Part shown: positions 7,677-16,045 of the stretch, piece after piece
Position numbering within the stretch: the first letter of the stretch is position 1
How the letters are laid out: each line of letters opens with the position of its first letter
Source: Dongia_B soli
GTDB taxonomy: Bacteria > Pseudomonadota > Alphaproteobacteria > Dongiales > Dongiaceae
NCBI RefSeq assembly: GCF_034044715.1
Contig: NZ_JAXCLW010000002.1
Location: forward strand, 62,001 to 126,000
Direction: 5' to 3'
Length of the DNA stretch: 64,000 nt
Made by a program: the position numbers and the translations under genes
Notes under the pieces: model-generated
Database searches by the model: none
Told to the model about the DNA's origin: nothing
Seen by the model: the letters and a program-made list of their open reading frames with translations, nothing else

Positions 7677-9482
7677 TTATGCAGCGGCTTCGATCGCCGA
7701 CAGGCTGACGCGCTGGCTTTTTGGATCAAGCGTTAGGCGCCGGTCATGGAAGCGCGCGAGGCCGCCGCGATGCGCGATGCTGATAATCGACGCTTTCGGC
7801 AAGCGCTCAACCAGCAGACGATAGATATGTTCTTCATTGGCTTCATCCAAAGCAGAGGTCCCTTCATCCAGGAACAGCCAGTCCGGCTTGACCAGGATCG
7901 CACGGGCGATTGCCAGACGCTGCTGTTCGCCGCCCGACAAGACCATTGACCAGTTATCCGTCTCGTCCAACCGATCGACAAGATGGCCGAGATTGACGCT
8001 GGCCAAAGCGTCTATCAGTGCTTCCCGGCTGAAGGCACCCGGACCCAGCGGGAAGGTCAGGGCGTCGCGCAGACTCGCGATCGGAAGATAAGGCCTTTGC
8101 GGGAGGAAAAGCATATTGGCCTGTTTCGGCAGATGTACCTTGCCGCGTCCGAATGGCCAAAGCCCGGCCAAAGCCCTGAACAATGTGGTCTTGCCACTGC
8201 CCGACGGGCCGCTCACCATCACGCGCTGCTCCGGCAACAGCGTCAGATCGACATCATCGAGTAGAAGTCGGCCGTCGGGCAAGGCGACGTCGAGATTGTC
8301 GACGACCAAGGCATTGTCGGCGCGATCATGGGCGCTGAGGCGCGCCATCTGTGCCGCGTCGGCTTGCGCGTAATCAATGGCATCGACAAAGGCGACCAGA
8401 CGATTCACGCTGGCTTTCCAATCGGCCAGGGTGGTGAAGCTGTCGACAAACCAGGATAAAGCTCCCTGGACCTGACTGAAGGCCGAGTTGATCTGCATCA
8501 ATCCGCCGAGTTGGATTGCACCTGAAAAATAACGTGGCGCACCTACGAGGAAGGGGAAGATCACGGCAGCCTGGCCATAGAAAGAGGTGAACCAGGTGAT
8601 GCGCTTGGTCTGCCTCATGTAGAGATACCAGTTGTTCCAGATATCCCGGAAGCTTCCCTCCAGGCGTCGCGTCTCATCCGCTTCACCGCCATAGAAGGCA
8701 ACACTCTCGGCATTCTCGCGCAGGCGGCTCATGCCGAAGCGGAAATTCGCGTTGAAGCGTTCCTGCATGAAATTGGTATGCACCAGCGGTCGGCCGATCC
8801 AATAGGTCAGCACGCTTCCGATCAGGGCATAGATCAGGGCGACCCACAGCATATAGCCGGGAATGGTGATGTTCATGCCGCCGAGCACAAAACTAAGCGG
8901 CCCGGACAAGGTCCACAAGATGAACATGAAGGAGAACAGCGTGACGATGGAATTCAGCAATCCCATGGCAATGGCGACGGTTTGCTGAGTGTACAGGTTG
9001 ATATCCTGCTCAATGCGCTGCTCCGGGTTGTCCGTCCCGTAATCCTTGAGCTGCAAGAGATAATAGACCCGATTGCCCAGCCATCTTTGCAGGAGATTCT
9101 CCGTCAGCCATCGCCGCCAACGGATCATCAGCATCTGCCGCAAATAGAGATAGTAGACGGCGATGACGATATAGACGAAGGCGAGAACGGCGAATTTGCC
9201 GAGCTGGTATTTAAAGGCGGCAAAATCCTTGTTCTGCAGTGAATTGTAGAAATCGTTGTACCAATAGTTGAACAGCACATTCATGCCGACCAAAGCGAGA
9301 TTGAGGGCAATGACGATCACGCTGAGCAGCCAGGCCAGCTTCCAATCGGCAGACCGCCAATAGGGCACAGTCATCGCCCAGAGTTTTGACATGAAGCTGC
9401 GTTGCGGCCGAGCGAGGTCAGGCGCTCCGGACGGCGCAGGACTCGGGAGCATTGGCGGTGTGGCGCTGTCTGTCGGCGGCAT
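7677..9482 (-). CDS. ABC transporter permease/ATPase, SbmA/BacA-like (YddA type)
   Basis: The 601-residue fused half transporter has about five or six membrane segments in residues 30-340 of the SbmA/BacA (ABC_membrane_2) type, followed by an ATPase domain. The Walker A motif starts at residue 425, the Leu-Ser-Gly-Gly-Glu signature at about 515, Walker B at about 535, and a histidine switch follows in Ile-Ala-His-Arg. Homologues resemble peroxisomal ABCD proteins and E. coli YddA; some relatives take up peptides or very-long-chain fatty acids. The Pro/Ala-rich N-terminus may be overlong, and Met30 is an alternative start. It stands alone on its strand and its substrate is unknown. Confidence 0.87.
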   Translation of the reverse strand: MPPTDSATPPMLPSPAPSGAPDLARPQRSFMSKLWAMTVPYWRSADWKLAWLLSVIVIALNLALVGMNVLFNYWYNDFYNSLQNKDFAAFKYQLGKFAVLAFVYIVIAVYYLYLRQMLMIRWRRWLTENLLQRWLGNRVYYLLQLKDYGTDNPEQRIEQDINLYTQQTVAIAMGLLNSIVTLFSFMFILWTLSGPLSFVLGGMNITIPGYMLWVALIYALIGSVLTYWIGRPLVHTNFMQERFNANFRFGMSRLRENAESVAFYGGEADETRRLEGSFRDIWNNWYLYMRQTKRITWFTSFYGQAAVIFPFLVGAPRYFSGAIQLGGLMQINSAFSQVQGALSWFVDSFTTLADWKASVNRLVAFVDAIDYAQADAAQMARLSAHDRADNALVVDNLDVALPDGRLLLDDVDLTLLPEQRVMVSGPSGSGKTTLFRALAGLWPFGRGKVHLPKQANMLFLPQRPYLPIASLRDALTFPLGPGAFSREALIDALASVNLGHLVDRLDETDNWSMVLSGGEQQRLAIARAILVKPDWLFLDEGTSALDEANEEHIYRLLVERLPKASIISIAHRGGLARFHDRRLTLDPKSQRVSLSAIEAAA

Positions 9483-9585
9483 GGGGCGGCATTCCCGTAT
9501 TTTGAAAGATGCCGAGCAGTCTAACCATGCGATCAGGGAATGCCAGTATCAGAACGTAACAAACTGTGACGGTTGTCGCAAAGAC

Positions 9586-9610
9586 AAGGCCGGAGCGGGG
9601 CTCCGGCCTT
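9586..9610 (-). terminator. hairpin terminator after cysNC
   Basis: A perfect 10-bp stem (AAGGCCGGAG and its complement) encloses a 5-base loop, about 25 bases past the cysNC stop codon. On the minus strand the 3' side is followed by a short T-rich stretch, so it probably ends the cys operon transcript before the exporter gene. Confidence 0.7.
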
Positions 9611-9635
9611 TCCTTTCGATAGATTGTCACCACGG

Positions 9636-11582
9636 TTAAATTGTATAGGAATCCGCGGGCCTGCGGCTTTCATAGCCATTCAGGGCGCAAAGCCGATCGA
9701 CCAGATCAAGCAATTGTTGCAGTGCCTGCTCTTCGGTGAGCGCGGTCGTATCGATGGTGAGATCCGGCTCTTCCGGCGCCTCATAAGGCTGGTCAATCCC
9801 GGTAAAGTTCTTGATCTCGCCCTGCAGCGCCTTCTTGTAGAGACCTTTGGGATCGCGCGACTTGCAAGTCTCGATATCGGCCTGGACATAAATCTCGGCG
9901 AAATTCTCGCCGACGATGCGGCGCGCTTTCTCGCGGTCCGCCTGCCAGGGAGAAATCAGCGAGACAAAGACGATCAGGCCGGTCTCGGCCAGCAGCTTCG
10001 CGACCTCCGCCGTGCGACGGATATTCTCGGCTCGTGCTTCGGGGCTGAAACCTAGATCGCTGTTGAGGCCCTGGCGAAGCGTATCGCCATCCAGAACCAC
10101 GACCTGACGGCCGCGCTGGAACAGGCGGTGCTCGGCGCTGACCGCCAGCGTGGACTTGCCCGAACCGGACAAGCCGGTCAGCCACAAGACGGCGCCGCGA
10201 TGGCCATTAGCCGACGCACGATCGGCGCTGCCGATCGATTGCGTCGGGCTGTAGAGATTGCGGCTTTGATCGACGGCACCGGCATGCAGGACGATGGCGC
10301 CGCCGACGATATCCCCGTCCCGCAGCAGCACGCCGCGACCGGTTTTGGCGAATTCATCGAATTTATCGAGCGCCATCAAGGCCGGGCTGCGCAAGGTCAC
10401 TTCCGCAACCGCATTCTGGTCGATCCGGTCGGATTGAGTGGCGGCCAGATTGCCGACATCGATCACGGCGTGGATGCGCTCGACGAAAACCGGATATTCC
10501 GAGGTCGCGACCTTGAGCTTGAGGCGGTCACCGGCGAGCAAAGGCGCGGTATCCAGCCAGAACAAGCGCACCGTCGCCTGGTGGGCGAGGTGGGGCTGAT
10601 GTTCAATATGGGCGGCGATATCACCCCGCTGGATGAAGAGCTCGTCATCCAAGGTCAGCGCGATCGACTGGCCAGCGCCGGCCGCGATCTGCGGTGCGGC
10701 ATTCCAGCTCTCCAGGCTGGCGATCCTTGCCTGCTTGCCGGAGGGCGAGAAGATGAGCCGGTCGCCGACGCGCAAGCGGCCGCTTTCGATACGGCCCGCA
10801 ACGATCCGGCGATGATCGAACTTGAACACATCCTGGACCGGCAGGCGCAGATGCTGATCGACCGGCGCCGGCGCCGGAACGAAATTGTCGAGGACATCGA
10901 CGACGGTCGGCCCGTCATACCAGGGCGTCTTCTCCGAGCGGCTGGCGATATTGTCGCCATTGCGCGCCGAGATCGGCACCAAGGCCAGGGGCGTCACGCC
11001 GAGCTGGCCGAGATAGTGACGGATCTCTGCGGCGACGGCGGCATAACGATCCGCATCGTGATCGATGAGATCGATCTTGTTGATGAGGACGGCAACCTGG
11101 CGCAGGCCGAGGATATGCAGGATCAGAGCGTGGCGGCGCGATTGCTCGCGCACACCTTCGGCCGCATCGATCACCAGGAACGCGGCCTGGGCCTGGGCGA
11201 CGCCGGAAATGGCGTTCTTCAGAAATTCCTTATGCCCCGGCGCGTCGATGATGACATAGCGGCGCTTCGCGGTGGTGAAGAAGATCTGCGTCGTATCGAT
11301 GGTGATGCCCTGATCGCGTTCCGCCTGGAAGGCGTCGAGAAGAAAAGACCATTCCAATACGCCGCCGCGCTTGTCGCTGGCCGCCTTGAGTTCGGCCAGC
11401 TTGCCTTCGGGGAGACTGCCGGTGTCATGCAGTAGCCGGCCGATCAACGTCGATTTGCCATGATCGACATGGCCGACGATGGCGAAGGGAAAGCGTGCCT
11501 TGTCGTCATTGGTATTGGCAGCCAGATTTGACGCCAGCTCTTCCTCGGCGATCGCCGCCGCGGTTGAAGTCGTTTGAGTCAT
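9636..11582 (-). CDS. cysNC: bifunctional sulfate adenylyltransferase subunit 1 / APS kinase
   Basis: The 648-residue protein has an EF-Tu-like GTPase domain first: G1 Gly-His-Val-Asp-His-Gly-Lys-Ser at residues 37-44, then Asp-Ala-Pro-Gly-His and Asn-Lys-Ile-Asp. A beta-barrel region follows, and from about residue 463 a complete APS kinase domain with P-loop Gly-Leu-Ser-Gly-Ser-Gly-Lys-Ser at 470-477 and Asp-Gly-Asp. With CysD it makes APS from sulfate and ATP, driven by GTP; the kinase domain converts APS to PAPS. This is the NodQ/CysNC arrangement. The ATG has a strong GGGGGA site and lies 12 bases after cysD. The PAPS branch is notable because the neighbouring reductase looks APS-specific. 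Confidence 0.96.
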   Translation of the reverse strand: MTQTTSTAAAIAEEELASNLAANTNDDKARFPFAIVGHVDHGKSTLIGRLLHDTGSLPEGKLAELKAASDKRGGVLEWSFLLDAFQAERDQGITIDTTQIFFTTAKRRYVIIDAPGHKEFLKNAISGVAQAQAAFLVIDAAEGVREQSRRHALILHILGLRQVAVLINKIDLIDHDADRYAAVAAEIRHYLGQLGVTPLALVPISARNGDNIASRSEKTPWYDGPTVVDVLDNFVPAPAPVDQHLRLPVQDVFKFDHRRIVAGRIESGRLRVGDRLIFSPSGKQARIASLESWNAAPQIAAGAGQSIALTLDDELFIQRGDIAAHIEHQPHLAHQATVRLFWLDTAPLLAGDRLKLKVATSEYPVFVERIHAVIDVGNLAATQSDRIDQNAVAEVTLRSPALMALDKFDEFAKTGRGVLLRDGDIVGGAIVLHAGAVDQSRNLYSPTQSIGSADRASANGHRGAVLWLTGLSGSGKSTLAVSAEHRLFQRGRQVVVLDGDTLRQGLNSDLGFSPEARAENIRRTAEVAKLLAETGLIVFVSLISPWQADREKARRIVGENFAEIYVQADIETCKSRDPKGLYKKALQGEIKNFTGIDQPYEAPEEPDLTIDTTALTEEQALQQLLDLVDRLCALNGYESRRPADSYTI

Positions 11583-11594
11583 TGTATCCCCCGC

Positions 11595-12389
11595 TTACAT
11601 ATAGCCGCTGGCACGCAGGCGCTCGAACGCATCCTCGCGTTCATGGTCCATTGCGCGGCCGGCGCGTTCGGATGTCTTGGTGGTTTCCAGTTCCTGAATG
11701 ATTTCCGCAATCGTGCTGGCGTTGGATTCTACCGGCGAGGTGATGTCCTGATCGCCCAGCGAGCGGTACCGCTTGCCATTCTTCGAATAGTAGAGCGACA
11801 CGACCGGAATGTTCTCCCGCTCGATATAGCGCCAGATATCAAGCTCGGTCCAGGCGAGCAGGGGGTGCACGCGGAGATGAGCGCCCTCCGGCAGGTCGCT
11901 CTTGAAGTGATCCCAGAATTCCGGGGGCTGGTCGCGGAAGTTCCAGGCGCCGTTATCGGCACGCGGGCTGAAGACGCGTTCCTTGGCGCGGGTGGCCTGT
12001 TCGTCGCGGCGAATGCCAGCGATAATGCCTTTGAAACCGAATTCGTTCATGACGCGCTTCAAGCCTTCCGTCTTGCGCGCGGCGGAACGGGCGGCGGGCG
12101 GCAGGCTGGGATCGACGCTATCGACCGGCGGGCAATCCCGCACGATCAGGTTCAGATTCCACTCCTTGGAGAAGCGTTCACGGAACTCGTACATTTCCGG
12201 AAACTTCTTGCCGGTATCGACATGAATGGCGGCAAAAGGCACGTGGCCGAGGAAGGCCTTGCGCGCCAGCCACAACATGACGTTGGAATCCTTGCCCAGG
12301 GACCAGAGCATGCCAAGCGGCTTCAACCGGTTATAGGCTTCGCGCAGAATATAGATGCTTTGGCTTTCCAAAGCGTCGAGATGACTCAC
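11595..12389 (-). CDS. cysD: sulfate adenylyltransferase subunit 2
   Basis: The protein has 264 residues from GTG 12389. I chose this start because GGGAG lies about 10 bases upstream and the protein then begins Val-Ser-His-Leu, aligning with the N-terminus of E. coli CysD; a longer open frame runs back into cysH. The PP-loop Ser-Leu-Gly-Lys-Asp-Ser (ATP pyrophosphatase fold) is present near residue 30, followed by the conserved His-Val-Asp-Thr-Gly-Lys segment. CysD forms APS from ATP and sulfate in complex with CysN. It lies 25 bases downstream of cysH and 12 upstream of cysNC, so the three genes form one operon. Confidence 0.94.
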   Translation of the reverse strand: MSHLDALESQSIYILREAYNRLKPLGMLWSLGKDSNVMLWLARKAFLGHVPFAAIHVDTGKKFPEMYEFRERFSKEWNLNLIVRDCPPVDSVDPSLPPAARSAARKTEGLKRVMNEFGFKGIIAGIRRDEQATRAKERVFSPRADNGAWNFRDQPPEFWDHFKSDLPEGAHLRVHPLLAWTELDIWRYIERENIPVVSLYYSKNGKRYRSLGDQDITSPVESNASTIAEIIQELETTKTSERAGRAMDHEREDAFERLRASGYM

Positions 12390-12414
12390 GATCGGATACT
12401 CCCGGGATAATCGT

Positions 12415-13170
12415 TCAGATATGAATGCCGCATTCTGTCTTGTCGGTGCCCGACCAGCGGCCGGCACGGCTGTCATCCTCCGTCGCAACGCGCGCGGTAC
12501 AGGGCGCGCAGCCGATGGAACGGTAGCCTTCGTCGAAGAGCGGATGTTGTGGCAGTTTGAAGTGTCGGAAGGCTACGCGAATCTCGTCTTCGCTCCAGGA
12601 GGCCAGCGGATTGATCTTCACGCGCCCGTCGATGGCTTCGGCAAAGGGCATTTGTTTGCGCGCCGATGTCTGGTAGCGCTTGCGGCCGGTGATCCAGGCA
12701 TCGACATCCTTCAAGGCGCGCTGCAGCGGATCGACCTTGCGGATCTGGCAGCAGAGGTTGGGATCGCGCGACCACAAATCGCCTTTGGGGTCCAGTCGCT
12801 TTATCTCTTCGAGATTTGGCTCCAGTGCCCGCGCATCGGTGAAGCCGAAACGTCCGACGAGAATGTCGCGATACATCAGCGTTTCGGTGAAATGCTTGCC
12901 GGTGTCGATGAAAAGAATCGGCAGGGTCCGATCGGTCTCGGCGACGAGATGCAACAGGATCGCTGCGTCGGCGCCAAAGGAGGAGACGACGGCAAGCCGG
13001 CCCGGTGTCACTGTTTCCACCGCATCCCGAAGAATTTCCTCGGCGCTAGACTGGTGCCAGCGGGCATTCAGCCTGGCCGCCAGCTCAACGGGACCTTCCG
13101 TTGCCGCGCTGATGGGGGCATCTTCCGGTAATGCCAGGCCTGAGGCGATTGAAGCCGAAATATCTGTCAT
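12415..13170 (-). CDS. cysH: assimilatory APS reductase (CysH family)
   Basis: The 251-residue enzyme reduces activated sulfate to sulfite. It has the PP-loop-related Ser-Ser-Phe-Gly-Ala-Asp segment, the Cys-Cys-X2-Arg-Lys-X2-Pro-Leu motif and a later Gly-Cys-X2-Cys-Thr motif, which together bind a [4Fe-4S] cluster, and the catalytic Glu-Cys-Gly-Ile-His at the C-terminus. The cluster cysteines mark APS reductases rather than E. coli-type PAPS reductases. ATG 13170 is preferred over GTG 13179, though neither has a strong ribosome-binding site. It is the first gene of the cysH-cysD-cysNC operon; sulfite reductase is not in this window. Confidence 0.94.
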   Translation of the reverse strand: MTDISASIASGLALPEDAPISAATEGPVELAARLNARWHQSSAEEILRDAVETVTPGRLAVVSSFGADAAILLHLVAETDRTLPILFIDTGKHFTETLMYRDILVGRFGFTDARALEPNLEEIKRLDPKGDLWSRDPNLCCQIRKVDPLQRALKDVDAWITGRKRYQTSARKQMPFAEAIDGRVKINPLASWSEDEIRVAFRHFKLPQHPLFDEGYRSIGCAPCTARVATEDDSRAGRWSGTDKTECGIHI

Positions 13171-13189
13171 GATGTTCACGCATGCGATA

Positions 13190-13265
13190 AGGAGCGATGG
13201 CTCCTATGGCTGGTCCCACAAGAATTCCTTGTGGATAGATGTCATGCTGTTAATCTTTCCACAAG
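13190..13265 (-). promoter_or_regulatory. inverted-repeat region upstream of cysH
   Basis: The heptamer CCACAAG or its complement occurs three times: 13216-13222, 13228-13234 (complement) and 13259-13265. The first two form a perfect 7-bp inverted repeat with a 5-base spacer, and the second and third form another with a 24-base spacer. A separate 6-bp hairpin (AGGAGC) lies at 13190-13205. The position, 20-95 bases before the cysH start, suggests an operator or leader structure. The factor is unknown. Confidence 0.45.
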
Positions 13266-13399
13266 ATAGAACATTTCACTGATGTGTTAGAAAATAAAAC
13301 AACACAAAATCAGTGTCTAATATATGGACGGAAGGCGCGCTCGCGAAAAGGCGGCAAAAGCTCGGAGTGGGAAGAAGTAGGTTAGCGCGGGCGCTCCCG

Positions 13400-13795
13400 T
13401 TAGCGCCGTGCCGTTGCTTGCCAAACCAGCACGGCGAATAGCAAGGCGCTCAGCGCGAGCAGCAGCGAACCAATCACAGCCAGCGGTACGCCGAGCGGCA
13501 AAGGCATGATGGCGAGCGCAATGCCCGGCACGAAGATGACGAGACCGAGATGTGCGATGACGCCCTGTATAACGGCAAGGCGCGACTGTCCTTGGACGGG
13601 GAAACGCGCCAGGAAGAGTCCGTAGATCGAAATCGAGACCCAGCCCACAACCGCAAGATGAGCATGGGCGGGGAACAGGCTGTGATCGCCGATGATCCCC
13701 ATCCAGATCCCCCAGATCATGGCGATGACGGCATAAATGGCGGCCCCGCGGAAATGCCAGGCTGCAATGCAAGGCAGACCGGTTTCGGTCGTCAT
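13400..13795 (-). CDS. four-helix membrane protein resembling a cytochrome oxidase subunit I fragment
   Basis: The 131-residue protein has four hydrophobic segments. A His-Ala-His-Leu motif and a following Val-Gly-Trp-Val segment recall the heme-ligand region of cbb3-type cytochrome oxidase subunit I and related stand-alone small proteins. ATG 13795 is chosen because GGGGGA lies about eight bases upstream; the longer frame to 13825 lacks this. It sits alone between cysH and the enoyl-CoA hydratase gene. It is too short to be an oxidase subunit. Heme binding through the paired histidines is only a possibility. Confidence 0.6.
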   Translation of the reverse strand: MTTETGLPCIAAWHFRGAAIYAVIAMIWGIWMGIIGDHSLFPAHAHLAVVGWVSISIYGLFLARFPVQGQSRLAVIQGVIAHLGLVIFVPGIALAIMPLPLGVPLAVIGSLLLALSALLFAVLVWQATARR

Positions 13796-13901
13796 GGTTT
13801 GAAATCCCCCAATGATGTTCCCCAAACGCGCCGAAGATAGGCCATAAGGTTGCCATGATCCAGCGGGTTGCCGAACGGGACGGGCGCAATTCGCAGTACT
13901 C

Positions 13902-13969
13902 TGTCGAATTTCCTCAAATCACTCGTCAATCCCACGCATATGCTGGCTGCATATGTCGTTATCCTGCAA
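13902..13969 (+). promoter_or_regulatory. two candidate GlxA/CdhR-type half-sites upstream of the caiD-like gene
   Basis: TGTCG-N8-CAA occurs at 13902-13917 and again at 13954-13969, the second ending 14 bases before the start codon. Both spacers are A/T- or pyrimidine-rich. The same pattern is found at the cdhC, cdhR/binding-protein and hydrolase promoters. It resembles the TGTCG(C)-N8-AA half-site known for ArgR of Pseudomonas, an AraC/GlxA-type relative. The two half-sites here are not at the tandem 20-21 bp spacing. Confidence 0.45.
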
Positions 13970-13983
13970 GTGAGGGAGTGAAG

Positions 13984-14781
13984 ATGAGCGACCAGGTGCG
14001 CGTCATCCGCCGGGGCCACGTTTTGGAGATCACCTTGGATCGGCCAAAGGTCAATGCGGTCGATGTGACAGCCAGCCGGGAGCTGGGCGAAGCTTTCGTA
14101 ATGCTGCGCGACGATCCGGAACTGCGTGTCGGTTTGCTTACCGCGGCCGGTGAAAAGATCTTCTGCGCCGGCTGGGACATCAAAGCTGCTAATGCCAATG
14201 GCGAAGTCGGCAAATGGTGGGAAATCGATTACGGCCCGGGCAAATTCGGCGGCATCACCGAGCTTTGGGACCTGAACAAGCCGGTGATCTGTGCCGTCAA
14301 TGGCCATGCCTTGGGCGGGGGCTTGGAAATTGCGATCGCCTGCGACCTTATCATCGCTGCGGACCATGCCGAATTCGCCATGCCGGAATTGCCAATCGGC
14401 ATCCTTCCGGATTCGGGCGGCATTCAGCGTATTCCGCGACGGCTGCCTTACAACATTGCCATGGAGATGCTGCTGCTCGGCCGCCGGATGAGTGCTCAGG
14501 AAGCGGCTCATTACGGCATGATCAATAAGGTCGTGCCGAAGGAGAGGCTGATGGAGACGGCGCGCGAATGGGCCGATGCCATTGCCGGCGGCGCGCCGCT
14601 GACGATTCAGGCGCTGAAAGAATCGCTGCGCGAGATCGAAATGCTGAAGCTGAAGGACAGTTTCGACCTGATCCGCAGCGGCACCTTGCCAGCCTATGAA
14701 AAGGCGCTGAATTCGGAGGATTCCAAGGAAGGCGTGCTGGCCTTTGCCGAGAAGCGTCCGGCACATTTCAAGGGCCGTTGA
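13984..14781 (+). CDS. enoyl-CoA hydratase/isomerase, carnitinyl-CoA dehydratase-like
   Basis: The 265-residue crotonase-fold enzyme matches CaiD of E. coli closely at several points: the N-terminal Leu-Glu-Ile-Thr-Leu-Asp-Arg-Pro-Lys, the oxyanion-hole segment Ala-Gly-Trp-Asp, the Gly-Gly-Gly loop, the Pro-Asp-Ser-Gly-Gly segment and the end Phe-Ala-Glu-Lys-Arg...Lys-Gly-Arg. CaiD interconverts carnitinyl-CoA and crotonobetainyl-CoA. ATG 13984 has a strong GAGGGAG site; an open frame continues upstream without one. The gene converges with the acyl-CoA dehydrogenase and faces the carnitine dehydrogenase operon, supporting a carnitine role. No CaiB or CaiC homologue is in the window, so a different enoyl-CoA substrate remains possible. 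Confidence 0.82.
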   Translation: MSDQVRVIRRGHVLEITLDRPKVNAVDVTASRELGEAFVMLRDDPELRVGLLTAAGEKIFCAGWDIKAANANGEVGKWWEIDYGPGKFGGITELWDLNKPVICAVNGHALGGGLEIAIACDLIIAADHAEFAMPELPIGILPDSGGIQRIPRRLPYNIAMEMLLLGRRMSAQEAAHYGMINKVVPKERLMETAREWADAIAGGAPLTIQALKESLREIEMLKLKDSFDLIRSGTLPAYEKALNSEDSKEGVLAFAEKRPAHFKGR

Positions 14782-14800
14782 CCGGTTCTGAAGAAAAGAG

Positions 14801-14831
14801 AAAGGCGCCGACCATCGAGCCGGCGCCTTTT
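14801..14831. terminator. bidirectional hairpin terminator
   Basis: A perfect 10-bp stem (AAAGGCGCCG with its complement) and a 10-base loop are followed by a T on the plus side and flanked by A/T bases on the minus side. It lies between two convergent genes and can serve both. Confidence 0.75.
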
Positions 14832-14850
14832 CGATTCAAGCGGCTGATCG

Positions 14851-16011
14851 TTACTGTTCGAAGGGCCGCAACAGTGCGCGCGAGATGATGTGGCGCTGGA
14901 TTTCTGAGGTGCCATCCCAGATGCGCTCGACCCGGGCATCCCGCCACAGGCGTTCGACGCCGACTTCTTCCATCAGGCCCATGCCGCCGAAGATCTGCAC
15001 CGTGTGATCGGTCACGCGGGCCAGCATTTCCGTGGCATAGAGCTTCGCCATCGCATAATCGCTGTCGGTGACGGTGCCTTCATCGCTCTTCCAGGCGGCA
15101 CTCAACGTCAGGAAATTTGCCGCTTCGATCTCGGTCACCATATCGGCGAGCTTGAAAGAAGTGCCCTGGAACTTGCCAATGGCTTGGCCGAATTGCTTGC
15201 GCTGCGCTGCCCATTGCAGCGCCATATCGAGGGCGCGATAGGCGCGGCCAACGCATTGCGCTGCCACGGTGAGGCGGGTCGCGCCCAGCCAGGTATTGGC
15301 TACGTCAAAACCGTGATGCACTTCGCCCAGAACCTGGCGCTTGTTCACCCGGCAATTATCGAAGAACAGCTCGCAGTGATGGAAGCCGCGATGCGAAACA
15401 GATTTGTGGCCCTTGCGGACGGTCAGGCCCGGCGTCTCCTTGTCCACCAGGAAGGTGGTGATCAGTTTCTTCGGGCCGCGCTTGGTTTCTTCAACGCCAC
15501 TCGCCGCGAAGAGCACGATGAAATCGGCGACATCGGCGTAAGAGATGAAATGCTTGTTGCCATTGATGATGAAATCATCGCCATCCTGTTCGGCGCGGGT
15601 CTGCATCGAGCGCAGGTCCGATCCGGCATTTGGCTCGGTCAGCGCGAGGCATTCCACCCGTTCGCCCCGAATGGCGGGGAGGAGATAGCGCTCCTTCTGT
15701 TCGTCATTGCAGGCGCGCAGGATATTGCTGGGCCGAGCCACGGCATATTGCAAAGCGAAGGAGGTGCGGCCGAGCTCACGCTCCAGCAAAGCAAGTCCGA
15801 CATGATCGAGACCGCCACCGCCGAGATCTTCCGGCATGTTGGCGGCATAGAAGCCGGCATTGATGGCGCGTTCGTGGATCTGCTTGATCAGTTCCGGGCG
15901 CACGTCATCGGTCTGCTCGACCTCGTTTTCATAGGGCATCAACTCCTTCTCGACGAAGGCCTTGACGCTATCGACGAGCATCTGCTGCTCGGTGGTCAAT
16001 CCGAAATTCAT
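14851..16011 (-). CDS. acyl-CoA dehydrogenase family protein
   Basis: The 386-residue flavoprotein has the three-part acyl-CoA dehydrogenase pattern: an N-terminal helical domain, a middle beta domain with Thr-Glu-Pro-Asn-Ala-Gly-Ser-Asp, and a C-terminal helical domain with Gln-Arg-Lys-Gln-Phe-Gly and Gln-Ile-Phe-Gly-Gly. Where medium-chain enzymes carry the catalytic Glu (Tyr-Glu-Gly-Thr), this protein has Trp-Asp-Gly-Thr, so the base may be Asp or lie elsewhere. It lies 34 bases downstream of the betainyl-CoA thioesterase in the carnitine operon. By context it may act on butyrobetainyl-CoA or crotonobetainyl-CoA, as CaiA does, but its C-terminal motif is closer to general acyl-CoA dehydrogenases. 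Confidence 0.9.
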   Translation of the reverse strand: MNFGLTTEQQMLVDSVKAFVEKELMPYENEVEQTDDVRPELIKQIHERAINAGFYAANMPEDLGGGGLDHVGLALLERELGRTSFALQYAVARPSNILRACNDEQKERYLLPAIRGERVECLALTEPNAGSDLRSMQTRAEQDGDDFIINGNKHFISYADVADFIVLFAASGVEETKRGPKKLITTFLVDKETPGLTVRKGHKSVSHRGFHHCELFFDNCRVNKRQVLGEVHHGFDVANTWLGATRLTVAAQCVGRAYRALDMALQWAAQRKQFGQAIGKFQGTSFKLADMVTEIEAANFLTLSAAWKSDEGTVTDSDYAMAKLYATEMLARVTDHTVQIFGGMGLMEEVGVERLWRDARVERIWDGTSEIQRHIISRALLRPFEQ

Positions 16012-16045
16012 CCTTGTCTCCCCAAGCTGACGACCGGGCGTATTC

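Noticed and set aside
10128..11435. A 435-codon open frame on the plus strand opposite cysNC
   Set aside because: It is antisense to a gene with unmistakable GTPase and APS kinase motifs, has no protein-family pattern, and arises from the codon bias of the real gene.
13180..13399. A SAM or other sulfur-related riboswitch upstream of cysH
   Set aside because: Hairpins are present but they do not match a riboswitch core that I can identify; recorded instead as an inverted-repeat region.
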